Assembly (NCBI RefSeq): GCF_000420465.1
Contig: NZ_ATUZ01000014.1
Location: 186,001-250,000 of the forward strand
Length of the DNA: 64,000 nt
Origin: Desulfovibrio desulfuricans DSM 642
GTDB lineage: Bacteria; Desulfobacterota; Desulfovibrionia; Desulfovibrionales; Desulfovibrionaceae
Direction of reading: 5' to 3'
Made by a program: the position numbers and the translations under genes. The notes under the pieces were generated by a model. That model was given only the letters and a program-made list of their open reading frames with translations. It was not told where the DNA came from and made no database searches. How positions within the stretch are numbered: the first letter of the stretch is position 1; every line of letters starts with the position of its first letter. Shown piece after piece: positions 18,451-26,419 of this stretch.

Positions 18451-19103
18451 TCAGCTTCTCTATCTGGGACATGGTGCGCCATCTGCTGACGGGCGCGGGC
18501 TGGACAATCGTTTTATCCGTCATCGCTTTCGCTCTTGGCGGATTCATGGGCCTTATTGTGCTGTTTGTACGCATTTCGCCCAAGGCACAGCTGCGCGCCC
18601 TAGCCGTGACGTACATTGAGTTTTTTCAGGATACGCCGCTGCTTATGCAGTTTTTTCTCATCTTTTTCGGGCTGGCCCTGTTTGGCGTGGATATTTCGCC
18701 CCTGGCCGCCGCAACGCTGGGCCTTACGTTCTTTACCAGCGCGTACCTTGCTGAAATCTGGCGCGGATGCGTTGAGGCGCTGCCCAAGGGTCAGTGGGAG
18801 GCATCGGCGTGCCTTGCCATGAACCGTTACGAGCAGCTGCGTCACGTCATTCTGCCCCAGGCCTTGCGCATAGCCATCCCCCCGACTGTGGGCTTTTCAG
18901 TACAGGTCGTCAAAGGAACAGCCGTGGCCTCGATCATCGGCCTTGTGGAAATAACCAAAACCGGGACCATGATTGCCAACGCAACCTTCAGGCCGCTGCT
19001 GGTCTACGGCCTTGTGGCTGCGGGTTATTTTCTCATGTGCTATCCGCTTTCGGCCTTTGCCCGCTGCATCGAAAGGAGGCTCCATGTCGCTGGTCGTCGT
19101 TGA
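18447..19103 (+). CDS. ABC transporter permease, His/Glu/Gln/Arg/opine family
   Basis: The second permease, 218 residues, with the same fold. EFFQDTPLLMQFFLIFFGLA is the conserved TM region and EASACLAMNRYEQLRHVILPQ the ATPase-coupling loop. Its start overlaps the previous stop, and its last 20 bases overlap the ATPase gene. Two different permease subunits plus a single ATPase is the usual layout of polar amino-acid importers. Confidence 0.92.
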   Translation: MISFSIWDMVRHLLTGAGWTIVLSVIAFALGGFMGLIVLFVRISPKAQLRALAVTYIEFFQDTPLLMQFFLIFFGLALFGVDISPLAAATLGLTFFTSAYLAEIWRGCVEALPKGQWEASACLAMNRYEQLRHVILPQALRIAIPPTVGFSVQVVKGTAVASIIGLVEITKTGTMIANATFRPLLVYGLVAAGYFLMCYPLSAFARCIERRLHVAGRR

Positions 19104-19812
19104 TGAACTGCACAAGCAGTTCGGTGAAACCAAGGTGCTGCGTGGGGTCAACCTCACGGTGGAAGAAGGCGACGTTGTGGCCGTCATTGGCCGCAGCGGA
19201 TCTGGCAAGAGCACGTTTCTGCGCATTCTCAACGGGTTGGAATCCTTTGATGCGGGTTTTGTGAAGATTGACGGCGACCGCGTCCGGGGGCTGGAAAACG
19301 ATTTGCGCCCCCTGCGGCTCAAGGTGGGCATGGTCTTTCAGCAGTTCAACCTCTTTCCCCACCTTACGGCGGGGGAAAACGTCATGCTGGCCCCGCGCAT
19401 TGTCAAAAAAGAGCCCGAGGCCGAAGTGCGGGAGCTTGCCGCAGAAATGCTCGCCCGGGTGGGCCTTGCCGACAAATTCAACGCCTTTCCCGATCAGTTG
19501 TCTGGCGGGCAGCAGCAGCGGGTGGCCATTGCCCGTGCGCTTGCCATGCGCCCCAAGATGTTGCTGTGCGATGAAATAACCTCCGCTCTTGATCCCGAGC
19601 TGGTGGGCGAGGTGCTTGAGGTCGTGCGCAAGCTTGCGGCGGAAGGCATGACCCTGATCATGGTCACTCACGAAATGCGCTTTGCGCGCGAAGTAGGCAA
19701 CAAACTGGTGTTCATGCACCAGGGCAAGGTTCACGAGGCCGGGGCCCCCAAGGCGCTTTTTGCCAAGCCCGGCACTCCGGAACTGGCTTCGTTCATCCAG
19801 ACGGTAAACTGA
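19084..19812 (+). CDS. Polar amino-acid type ABC transporter ATP-binding protein
   Basis: About 242 residues from the ATG at 19084, which has AAGGAGG upstream. It has Walker A GRSGSGKST (around residue 40), a Q-loop in VFQQFNLFPHL, signature LSGGQQQRVAIARALA, Walker B LLCDEITSALDP and the switch His in VTHEMRFA. It is a GlnQ/HisP-type ATPase that powers import with the permeases at 17782-19103. All catalytic motifs are intact. Confidence 0.95.
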   Translation: MSLVVVDELHKQFGETKVLRGVNLTVEEGDVVAVIGRSGSGKSTFLRILNGLESFDAGFVKIDGDRVRGLENDLRPLRLKVGMVFQQFNLFPHLTAGENVMLAPRIVKKEPEAEVRELAAEMLARVGLADKFNAFPDQLSGGQQQRVAIARALAMRPKMLLCDEITSALDPELVGEVLEVVRKLAAEGMTLIMVTHEMRFAREVGNKLVFMHQGKVHEAGAPKALFAKPGTPELASFIQTVN

Positions 19813-19932
19813 GCATTATGGGCAATTTATCAAAAATTGCTCCGGCATCCGCCCATGCGAACGCCCGTTGCGGAGACCGGCGCGCTGTGCCCGGCCTGGG
19901 CAAACAAAACTAAATCTGCTCAAGGAGGAAAC

Positions 19933-20703
19933 ATGGCTTATCCAGAGGGTTTGCTGAAAACACGGGCGGTCATCCGGCCCGGCGAATATGCGGTCATTCC
20001 GCCGGAGGGTCGGGTGCGTAACGTCATACCCGGCATTGAGGACTGCAACATGTCCATCATTGCCTCCCCCAAACTGGGCGCGAGTTTTGTGCAGTATGTG
20101 GGCACCGCCCTGCCCGGCGGGGGCACCGTTGCCCCCTTTGCGCAGGAGCCGGGCGTGGAGGCCTTTTTATATGTCATGGATGGCTCTGGCGCGCTGACCG
20201 CAGCCACCTGCGAGCAGAAGCACGCTCTGGCCCCCGGCGGCTACGTGTTTGCCCCTGCGGGAAAAGGCCTTGAATTTACCAACACCACCAATGCCCCGGT
20301 GCGCTTCCTGCTCTACAAACAGCGCTACATTGCCCTGCCCGGCCACGAGGTCGAAGCCGTATTCGGCAATACCGCAACAATGGAAGAGCGTATCTACGAA
20401 GACATGACCAACGTGTTTATCCGCGATCTGCTGCCCACCCATCTGGGCTTTGACATGAACATGCACACCCTCAGCTTTGACCCCGCAGGCTGCCATCCAT
20501 TTGTGGAAACCCATGTGCAGGAGCACGGGGCCTACCTGCTGGAAGGCGAAGGCATCTATCTGCTGGGGGCCGAGTGGATTCAGGTGCAGAAGGAAGACTT
20601 CATTTTCTTTGGCCCCTACACCCCGCAGGCCGTGTACGCCACGGGCCGGGGAAGGCTCACGTACATTTACTCCAAAGACTGCAACCGCGATGTGGCCCTC
20701 TAG
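19933..20703 (+). CDS. allE: (S)-ureidoglycine aminohydrolase
   Basis: A 256-residue bicupin protein; the ATG at 19933 follows AAGGAGGAAAC. It matches the AllE/YlbA family, which converts (S)-ureidoglycine to (S)-ureidoglycolate plus ammonia in allantoin breakdown. The second cupin carries E192, H194, H198 and Q232. Their spacing (0, +2, +6, +40) is that of the Mn ligands E235, H237, H241 and Q275 of the Arabidopsis enzyme. So the metal site is complete. It lies between the ABC transporter and the KARI-like gene, with ureide hydrolysis completed by the gene at 21818. Confidence 0.85.
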   Translation: MAYPEGLLKTRAVIRPGEYAVIPPEGRVRNVIPGIEDCNMSIIASPKLGASFVQYVGTALPGGGTVAPFAQEPGVEAFLYVMDGSGALTAATCEQKHALAPGGYVFAPAGKGLEFTNTTNAPVRFLLYKQRYIALPGHEVEAVFGNTATMEERIYEDMTNVFIRDLLPTHLGFDMNMHTLSFDPAGCHPFVETHVQEHGAYLLEGEGIYLLGAEWIQVQKEDFIFFGPYTPQAVYATGRGRLTYIYSKDCNRDVAL

Positions 20704-20731
20704 CCTCCCGCTTTTTCAACAAGGATATACC

Positions 20732-21724
20732 ATGTCACAGTTTGGCGAAATTTACCGGGACGAAGACGTTGATATTTCCGTGCTGCACGGCAAGACCATT
20801 GCCATCATCGGCTACGGCAGCCAGGGCAAGGCTCAGGGCAAAAGCCTGCGCGACAGCGGCATCAACGTGATTGTGGGCGTTGGCGACAGAACCGTGCACA
20901 ATAGCTGGAAGGACGCCGAGGCCGACGGATTTGCCGTGTACAACATAGAGGAAGCCGTCAAACAAGCGGATATCGTTCATATTCTGCTGCAAGACCCGGC
21001 CCAGCCCGCCGTGTACTATTCTTCCATCCACGCCCACCTGCGCCCCGGCCAGACCCTCAGCTTTGCGCACGGTTTTGCCATCCTCTACGGCACCATCAAA
21101 CCGCCCAAGGACGTGGATGTCATCCTGTTTGTGCCCAACGGCCCCGGCCCGGTGGTGCGCCGCAAGTTCAAGGAAGGTTCGGGCATCTACGGCGCGGTGG
21201 CCGTTGATCAGGACGTCAGCGGCCATGCCGCCGCCACTGCTCTTGCCATTGCCAAGGGCGTGGGCAGCACCCGCGTGGGCACCATCAAGCTCTCGTTCCA
21301 GCACGAAACCGAGGGCGACAATTTTGAAGAACAGGTGCTCTACGGCGGGGCCATCCAGCTCATGCGCTCCATCTACAAGGTCATGACCGATAACGGCTAT
21401 CCGGCTTCCTTCGCCTATGCCAAGGCCGTGCGCTCCATCCGCTCCATCATTGACGATATTGATGAAGTGGGCGTGGAAGAATACCTCACGCGGCGGGCCA
21501 GCCGCACCTGTGAATTTGCCGTGCGCACATCCGGCCCGCGCGTCATCAACGAAGACGCCATCCAGCAGATTTTTGAAGAAACGGGAAAAGGCATCTTTGC
21601 CCGTAACTGGCTGAATGAATTCAATCTGGGCATGCCCACTCTCAACCGCATGCGCCGCACCTGGGCCGATTCGGACATGGAGCGCACAGGCAAGCTGTTC
21701 CGCGACAAATTCGGCATGTCATAG
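20732..21724 (+). CDS. Ketol-acid reductoisomerase homologue with altered active site
   Basis: 330 residues aligning end to end with class I IlvC. It has Rossmann GYGSQG (27-32), FAHGF with H113, D196 and E200 of the first metal pair in EGDNFEEQ, and S257 in ASRTCEF. Other residues essential in true KARI are changed: the catalytic Lys of PKGPGH is N136 (PNGPGP), and the two glutamates supplied by the partner subunit (FECLHELK) are K231 and S235 (AKAVRSIR). The usual two-Mg isomerase chemistry is therefore unlikely. In an operon with allE and an allantoate-type hydrolase I infer an NAD(P)-dependent enzyme acting on a ureide product, perhaps ureidoglycolate. AAGGA precedes the ATG. Confidence 0.8.
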   Translation: MSQFGEIYRDEDVDISVLHGKTIAIIGYGSQGKAQGKSLRDSGINVIVGVGDRTVHNSWKDAEADGFAVYNIEEAVKQADIVHILLQDPAQPAVYYSSIHAHLRPGQTLSFAHGFAILYGTIKPPKDVDVILFVPNGPGPVVRRKFKEGSGIYGAVAVDQDVSGHAAATALAIAKGVGSTRVGTIKLSFQHETEGDNFEEQVLYGGAIQLMRSIYKVMTDNGYPASFAYAKAVRSIRSIIDDIDEVGVEEYLTRRASRTCEFAVRTSGPRVINEDAIQQIFEETGKGIFARNWLNEFNLGMPTLNRMRRTWADSDMERTGKLFRDKFGMS

Positions 21725-21755
21725 GCTTTTTCCGCCGCTGGCGGGATGTGCCTGC

Positions 21756-21780
21756 GGGCACGGGCTGTCAGCCCGTGCCC
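21756..21780 (+). repeat. Intercistronic perfect inverted repeat
   Basis: GGGCACGGGCT (21756-21766), loop GTC, AGCCCGTGCCC (21770-21780), between the KARI-like gene and the hydrolase. There is no U-tract, so an mRNA-stabilising or processing hairpin is more likely than a terminator. Confidence 0.7.
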
Positions 21781-21817
21781 CCGCCGAATGAATAGAGCCA
21801 GAACCAAGGGAGAAGGC

Positions 21818-23053
21818 ATGAAATCTGTGCGTGTAGACAAAGCGCGGCTGCAAAACCGCATGGAAGCAATATCTGCATTCGGGGCATCTGCGGGCGGCGG
21901 CGTCACCCGGCTGGCCCTGTCCGATGCGGACAAAGACGCCCGGCAGCAACTCAGCGCATGGCTGAAGGAGCTGGGCTGTGAAATCCATGTGGACGGCATG
22001 GGCAACATCTTTGCCGTGCTGCCGGGCAAGGACAGAAGCCTGCCCCCGGTGATGACAGGTTCTCACGGCGATTCCCAGCCGCTCGGCGGACGTTTTGACG
22101 GCATGCTGGGCGTTGTGGCTGGCGTGGAAGTTGTGAACACCCTGCGCGATGCGGGCGTGACCCTGCTGCGCGATCTGGTGGTGGCCGACTGGACCAATGA
22201 GGAAGGTTCCCGCTTCACCCCCGGCTGCTCCGGCTCCGGAGTATGGGCTGGCAAGCTGGCGCAACAAGATATGTACGCCCTCAAAGACCAGCAAGGCCTT
22301 ACCCTTGGCGGGGAGCTCACACGCATCGGCTTCCGGGGCGATTCCAGTTATTTCCCCCGCCCTGTGCATGCGGCCTTTGAACTGCACATAGAACAGGGGC
22401 CTGTGCTGGAAGAGAAAAGCATCCCCATCGGCATACCACAGGGCATTGTGTGCCTGCGCTGGTACAATGTGCGCGTGCAGGGCGTGCCCAACCATGCCGG
22501 GCCAACGCCCATGACCAGCAGGCACGATGCCATATACGCCTTTTCGCTCATGGCGGCGCGCATCTTTGAGATCGCCCGCAGTTCCGGCCAGGTGGTTGCC
22601 ACTGTAGGCGAAGTGCATGCTTCGCCTAACTCGCGCAACGTCATTGCCGGGGATGTGCAGTTCACCATCGACGTCCGCGGCTGGGACGAATCCGCCACAG
22701 ATAATGTGTGCCTACGCATCGAGGCCGCGCTGGCCGAAGCTGCGCAACTGGCGGGGTGTGAGGTAACGCCCGAGCGCATCTGGCAGGTTTCGCGCGTGCC
22801 CTTTGACCAGCGCCTGCGCGGAATGGTGCGCGAGGCCGCGACCAACCTTGGCCTGCCCTGCCTGGACATGGTCTCCGGAGCATCGCACGACATGATCTAT
22901 ATTGCCCAGGTTGCGCCGGGAGCCATGATATTTGTGCCCAGTATGGGCGGACGCAGCCATGCCGAGGTAGAAAACACCTCGTGGGAAGACTGCGCGGCAG
23001 GCGCTGACGTGCTGCTGCACTGTCTGATGCGCGCGGGCAACGAACATGGTTAG
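21818..23053 (+). CDS. Zn-dependent amidohydrolase, allantoate amidohydrolase/N-carbamoylase family (M20)
   Basis: 411 residues from the ATG at 21818 (GGGAGAAGGC upstream). This M20 di-metal hydrolase of the AllC/ureidoglycolate hydrolase/N-carbamoyl-amino-acid hydrolase group has metal ligands H83 (GSHGDS), D94 (GRFDG), E128/E129 (NEEG), H190 (ELHIEQGP) and H381 (RSHAEVE). The lid domain carries NHAGPTPMTSRHDA. With AllE beside it, allantoate to ureidoglycine conversion is the natural reading. Ureidoglycolate hydrolysis or another carbamoyl substrate cannot be excluded. It is the last gene of the operon. Confidence 0.85.
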   Translation: MKSVRVDKARLQNRMEAISAFGASAGGGVTRLALSDADKDARQQLSAWLKELGCEIHVDGMGNIFAVLPGKDRSLPPVMTGSHGDSQPLGGRFDGMLGVVAGVEVVNTLRDAGVTLLRDLVVADWTNEEGSRFTPGCSGSGVWAGKLAQQDMYALKDQQGLTLGGELTRIGFRGDSSYFPRPVHAAFELHIEQGPVLEEKSIPIGIPQGIVCLRWYNVRVQGVPNHAGPTPMTSRHDAIYAFSLMAARIFEIARSSGQVVATVGEVHASPNSRNVIAGDVQFTIDVRGWDESATDNVCLRIEAALAEAAQLAGCEVTPERIWQVSRVPFDQRLRGMVREAATNLGLPCLDMVSGASHDMIYIAQVAPGAMIFVPSMGGRSHAEVENTSWEDCAAGADVLLHCLMRAGNEHG

Positions 23054-23086
23054 AACATTTTACGAATGAAATGAGTTAACTGCTCT

Positions 23087-23112
23087 GCAAGGATTTTCCT
23101 GAAAATTCTTGC
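23087..23112 (+). terminator. Hairpin at the end of the ureide operon
   Basis: GCAAGGATTTTC and GAAAATTCTTGC (23087-23098 and 23101-23112) form a nearly perfect stem with a two-base centre, 34 bases after the stop. No long U-tract follows. Confidence 0.45.
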
Positions 23113-23308
23113 CTCGAAATTTTACGGGGGGGCCATCTCCTCCCCCGCGCCCTCCATCCTCATTTCTGCCGCAATCTATCCAGGGATCTTTCTGCCGGGT
23201 GGAATCCGCCCTCACCTGCCTCAAGAGGCGCATTGCCCAGCAAGGCTTTGCCGTGTATGCTTGCCCCTCGCCGAACAGCTTCGGCAGGAACCCGCGTAAA
23301 GGACTACA

Positions 23309-23779
23309 ATGCAGAAAGTGACCATTCATACTGACGGCTCATGTCTGGGCAATCCCGGCCCCGGCGGCTGGGCCGCCGTACTCAAACTTGACGATCAGGA
23401 CTACCGCAAGGAATTTGCCGGAGGCTACAAGCTGACCACCAACAACCGCATGGAAATCCTGGCGGTTGTGGAAGCCCTGAGCCAGTTGCAAAACCCCTGC
23501 GAAGTCGAGCTCTACTCCGACTCAAAATACGTATGCGACAGCATTGAAAAGCGTTGGGTCTGGGGCTGGCAGAAAAAGGGCTGGATCAAGAGCGACAAAA
23601 AGCCCGCCCTCAATGTGGATCTGTGGAAGCGCCTGCTGCCCCTGCTTTCCACCCACAAGGTGCGCATGCGCTGGCTGAAAGGCCATGCCGGGCACCCTGA
23701 GAACGAACGTTGCGACGTTCTGGCCCGCGCAGAAGCTGGCCGCAGGGATCTGCCCCCCGACACGGGCTATAATCCCTAG
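23309..23779 (+). CDS. rnhA: Ribonuclease HI
   Basis: A 156-residue enzyme that cuts the RNA strand of RNA-DNA hybrids. The catalytic carboxylates are visible: Asp in HTDGSCLGNPGPGGWA, Glu in TNNRMEILAV, Asp in LYSDSKYV and the late Asp in GHPENERCDVLA, together with the His of KGHAGH. Length and the basic handle region (RWVWGWQKKGWIKSDKKP) match Escherichia coli RNase HI. AAAGGA precedes the ATG at 23309. Confidence 0.97.
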   Translation: MQKVTIHTDGSCLGNPGPGGWAAVLKLDDQDYRKEFAGGYKLTTNNRMEILAVVEALSQLQNPCEVELYSDSKYVCDSIEKRWVWGWQKKGWIKSDKKPALNVDLWKRLLPLLSTHKVRMRWLKGHAGHPENERCDVLARAEAGRRDLPPDTGYNP

Positions 23780-23881
23780 CCACGGCGAATCCTAGTTTTA
23801 CCCTTGCGGGCATTCCCGCAGGGGCGCGCAAATCCTTGACTGTTCCTCATTTCAGCTTCCGGCAGCGCCAAGCCAACCAGC

Positions 23882-24862
23882 ATGACAGCAACCTCCCCAG
23901 ATACCGCACTCACACTCGCAAGCCTCTGGCATTCCCTGGGCTGGCCCTTGCTGCGTCTGCTGCTGGGGCTGGCGGTGGGCCTGCTTGTGGCAAACCTTCT
24001 GGAGGCCCTGCGCTGGACGCGCCATCTTGCCCGGCTTGCCGCGCCCCTGGCCCAGACCGCCCATCTGCGCGAAGTTGCGGGTGCGAGTTTTTCGCTGGCC
24101 TTTGTGTCCCCCGCCGCTGCCAACGGCCTCCTCTCTGACAGCCATAATCTGGGCGAGCTTTCGAGCAACGAGCTTATGCTGGCAAACCTGTTCAACAGCC
24201 TGCCAGCCTACCTAGTGCACACGCCCACCATTTTTCTGCTCACCTGGCCGGTACTGGGCACTCCTGCCCTGGTGTACGTGGGGCTTACATTTATCGCCGC
24301 CGCAGGACGCACGGGCTTTACCGTTGTGCTTTCACGCTGGCTGCTGCCGCCGCCACCGCCGGGCTGTATTGCCTGTCAGAACATCAAGCAGGCGGGCACA
24401 TCGTGGCGCGAGGCCCTGAACAAGGCCTGGCGGCGCTTTTTGCGGCGTCTTCCCAAGCTGGTGTACTTCACGGCGCCCATTTACGTGCTTATGTTCTGCA
24501 TGCAGCGCTACGGCTATTTTGCGCTGGCAGAGGCATGGCTCGCCGATCACATGGGCTGGCTCTCGTTTTTGAAGCCGCAGGCCATGGGCATCATTGTGCT
24601 GCACCTGGCGGCGGAGCTTGGCGCGGCCCTTGGCGCTGCGGGCAGCGTGCTGCAAACTGGCGGGCTTTCGCCGCGCGATGTGGTGCTGGCCCTCATGGTG
24701 GGCAATATCCTTTCCACACCCATGCGGGCCATACGGCACCAGCTGCCATCCTATGCGGGCTTTTTCCGCCCGGCGCTGGCCATGCGGCTTATCCTCGCCA
24801 ATCAGGGGCTGCGGGCCGCCAGTATGACCGTTGTGACCCTCGCTTACTACTTCTGCACATAA
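23882..24862 (+). CDS. Nucleoside-recognition (Gate) domain-like membrane protein
   Basis: A 326-residue polytopic protein with about eight hydrophobic segments. The pattern of two Gate-like halves (AGASFSLAFVSPAAANGLLSD and ELGAALGAAGSVLQTGGLSP) resembles nucleoside-recognition domain permeases found in many anaerobes. A cysteine pair (CIACQN) lies in the central cytoplasmic loop. The transported molecule is not known for this group. It starts a close run with the C_GCAxxG_C_C and MoaD/ThiS-like genes (9-base gaps), suggesting a shared transcript. Confidence 0.6.
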   Translation: MTATSPDTALTLASLWHSLGWPLLRLLLGLAVGLLVANLLEALRWTRHLARLAAPLAQTAHLREVAGASFSLAFVSPAAANGLLSDSHNLGELSSNELMLANLFNSLPAYLVHTPTIFLLTWPVLGTPALVYVGLTFIAAAGRTGFTVVLSRWLLPPPPPGCIACQNIKQAGTSWREALNKAWRRFLRRLPKLVYFTAPIYVLMFCMQRYGYFALAEAWLADHMGWLSFLKPQAMGIIVLHLAAELGAALGAAGSVLQTGGLSPRDVVLALMVGNILSTPMRAIRHQLPSYAGFFRPALAMRLILANQGLRAASMTVVTLAYYFCT

Positions 24863-24871
24863 GGACAAAGC

Positions 24872-25312
24872 ATGAGCACCCCTCCTGAACTTGAAGAAGT
24901 GCAAGAAGACTTCAACATGGGCATTATCTGCGCGCAGCAGGTGCTGGCCCACTTTGCAGACAGGCTTGGCCTGACGGAAGCAATAGCCCTGCGCATTGCC
25001 TCGGCCTTCGGCTCAGGCATGGGCAAGGCCGAGGTATGCGGCTGCGTTTCCGGCTCGCTCATGGTCATAGGCATGATGTACGGCCCGAGCGGCCCATGCC
25101 CGCGCCCGCAAAAGGACGCCTTTTACGCCCGGCGCGACGCCTTTACCGAAGCTTTTGCCAAGGCTCACGGCAGCTTGCAGTGCTGCGGCGTTCTGGGGCA
25201 TGACATTACCACGCCCGAGGGCATGGCAGCTGTCAAACAGAACAATCTTTTCATCAAAACCTGTGCGCCGCTGGTTTGCCACACCTGCGCGCTGCTCGAA
25301 GAATACCTCTAG
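24872..25312 (+). CDS. C_GCAxxG_C_C family redox-type protein
   Basis: A 146-residue cysteine-rich protein. The family is defined by spaced cysteines and a GCAxxG-like motif, here CAQQVL near the start, SGMGKAEVCGCVSGSLMVIG, LQCCGVLGHDI and a C-terminal CAPLVCHTCALL. Such proteins are common in anaerobes and are presumed to bind a metal cluster or act in redox chemistry; the biochemical role is not established. It lies between the Gate-like membrane gene and the ubiquitin-like sulfur-carrier-type gene. Confidence 0.8.
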   Translation: MSTPPELEEVQEDFNMGIICAQQVLAHFADRLGLTEAIALRIASAFGSGMGKAEVCGCVSGSLMVIGMMYGPSGPCPRPQKDAFYARRDAFTEAFAKAHGSLQCCGVLGHDITTPEGMAAVKQNNLFIKTCAPLVCHTCALLEEYL

Positions 25313-25321
25313 GAGTATTGC

Positions 25322-25621
25322 ATGACTGACACCGCCACCCCGGCTAACGATACCCAGGCAACCGAGGCCGCAGCAGCCCCCGCCGTGCACGTTCAGGTGG
25401 TCAAGCCGGAACACACGGGCGCGCGCGTGACCGTACTGGTGCAGCCGGAAGAAAAATACCTTTCCATGCCCCGGCCCAAGACTTCGCGCCAGCTGCTTGC
25501 AGCCCTTGGCCTTGCCGAGGAAACAGCCCTTGTGGCCCGCAACGGTCAGCTGCTTACGCCTGACCGCCACATCTGGCCTGACGACGATCTGCTGGTGCGC
25601 AAGGTAGCCTCTTCGGGCTAG
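25322..25621 (+). CDS. MoaD/ThiS-like beta-grasp protein
   Basis: A 99-residue protein with an Ala/Thr-rich N-terminus (~1-25) followed by a ubiquitin-like beta-grasp domain: SMPRPKTSRQLLAALGL, then VARNGQLLTPDRHIWPDDDL. Sulfur carriers end in Gly-Gly, which is adenylated and thiocarboxylated. Here the chain ends in SSG with a single terminal glycine, so ordinary thiocarboxylate activation is uncertain. No E1-like ThiF/MoeB or thiouridylase gene is adjacent. GAGT before the ATG is a weak ribosome site. Confidence 0.65.
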   Translation: MTDTATPANDTQATEAAAAPAVHVQVVKPEHTGARVTVLVQPEEKYLSMPRPKTSRQLLAALGLAEETALVARNGQLLTPDRHIWPDDDLLVRKVASSG

Positions 25622-25664
25622 GCCCGACCTTGCCGCGCCAAGAGGAAAATGGTACCCGCAACAT

Positions 25665-26339
25665 ATGCTGAACCTAGACCTTTCCCAGGTGCTGAGCACC
25701 CTGGCAGTAGCCGCTGTCCCCGCTCTTCTGGGCATCATTCTGCATGAAGTGGCCCACGGATGGGTGGCCTACCGCTGCGGCGACCCCACCGCCAAATACA
25801 TGGGGCGGCTGACCCTGAATCCCCTGCCGCACATTGACCCCATGGGGCTGCTGGCCTTTGTGCTCACCAGCCTTTCCGGAAGCTTTGTTTTTGGCTGGGC
25901 CAAGCCTGTTCCGTTCAATCCCCGCTACTTCCGCAATCCCGCAAAAGACATGATGCTGGTGGCTCTTGCCGGGCCGCTCACAAACTTTCTGCTGGCAGGG
26001 CTTTTTGGCCTTTTGCTGTGGGCGGTGCTGCATATTTTTCCGCCGCAGCAATGGATGGACAGCACAAGTTACGTCTTTGCGCTCAAGACCATACAGACGG
26101 GCGTAATCATTAATTTCGGGTTGGGCTGGCTCAATCTGATGCCCATTCCTCCGTTGGACGGCAGCAAGGTTGTAGCCTATTTTCTGCCCCCAAACGCCGC
26201 ATATCGTTACCTGAGTGTGGAGCGTTACGGATTTGTCATTCTTTTGTTGTTGCTGTTCACCGGGGCGCTTGGGCTTGTGCTTGGCCCGCTGGTCAGCGGC
26301 AGCGCCCTTGGCCTGCTGTCGCTGCTGGGTATCATTTAG
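25665..26339 (+). CDS. Membrane metalloprotease, site-2 protease (M50) family
   Basis: A 224-residue intramembrane protease of the short M50B type with about five or six helices. The Zn-binding HEVAHGW lies in the first conserved helix (around residue 26), and the distal ligand motif NLMPIPPLDGSK around residues 157-168. LTLNPLPHIDPMGLL is also characteristic. The substrate is unknown; the bacterial relatives cleave anti-sigma factors or short membrane peptides. No PDZ domain is present. Confidence 0.9.
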   Translation: MLNLDLSQVLSTLAVAAVPALLGIILHEVAHGWVAYRCGDPTAKYMGRLTLNPLPHIDPMGLLAFVLTSLSGSFVFGWAKPVPFNPRYFRNPAKDMMLVALAGPLTNFLLAGLFGLLLWAVLHIFPPQQWMDSTSYVFALKTIQTGVIINFGLGWLNLMPIPPLDGSKVVAYFLPPNAAYRYLSVERYGFVILLLLLFTGALGLVLGPLVSGSALGLLSLLGII

Positions 26340-26419
26340 ACCACCTTGCCTTTGAGAATGCATTTTTTTAGGGATGGCCGTACCCGCTGGCAAACGCGCC
26401 GCGCACAACGAGGCTTGCA

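Noticed and set aside
20732-21724. Annotating this gene as ilvC
   Set aside because: Three residues essential for KARI chemistry are replaced and there is no branched-chain amino-acid gene nearby.
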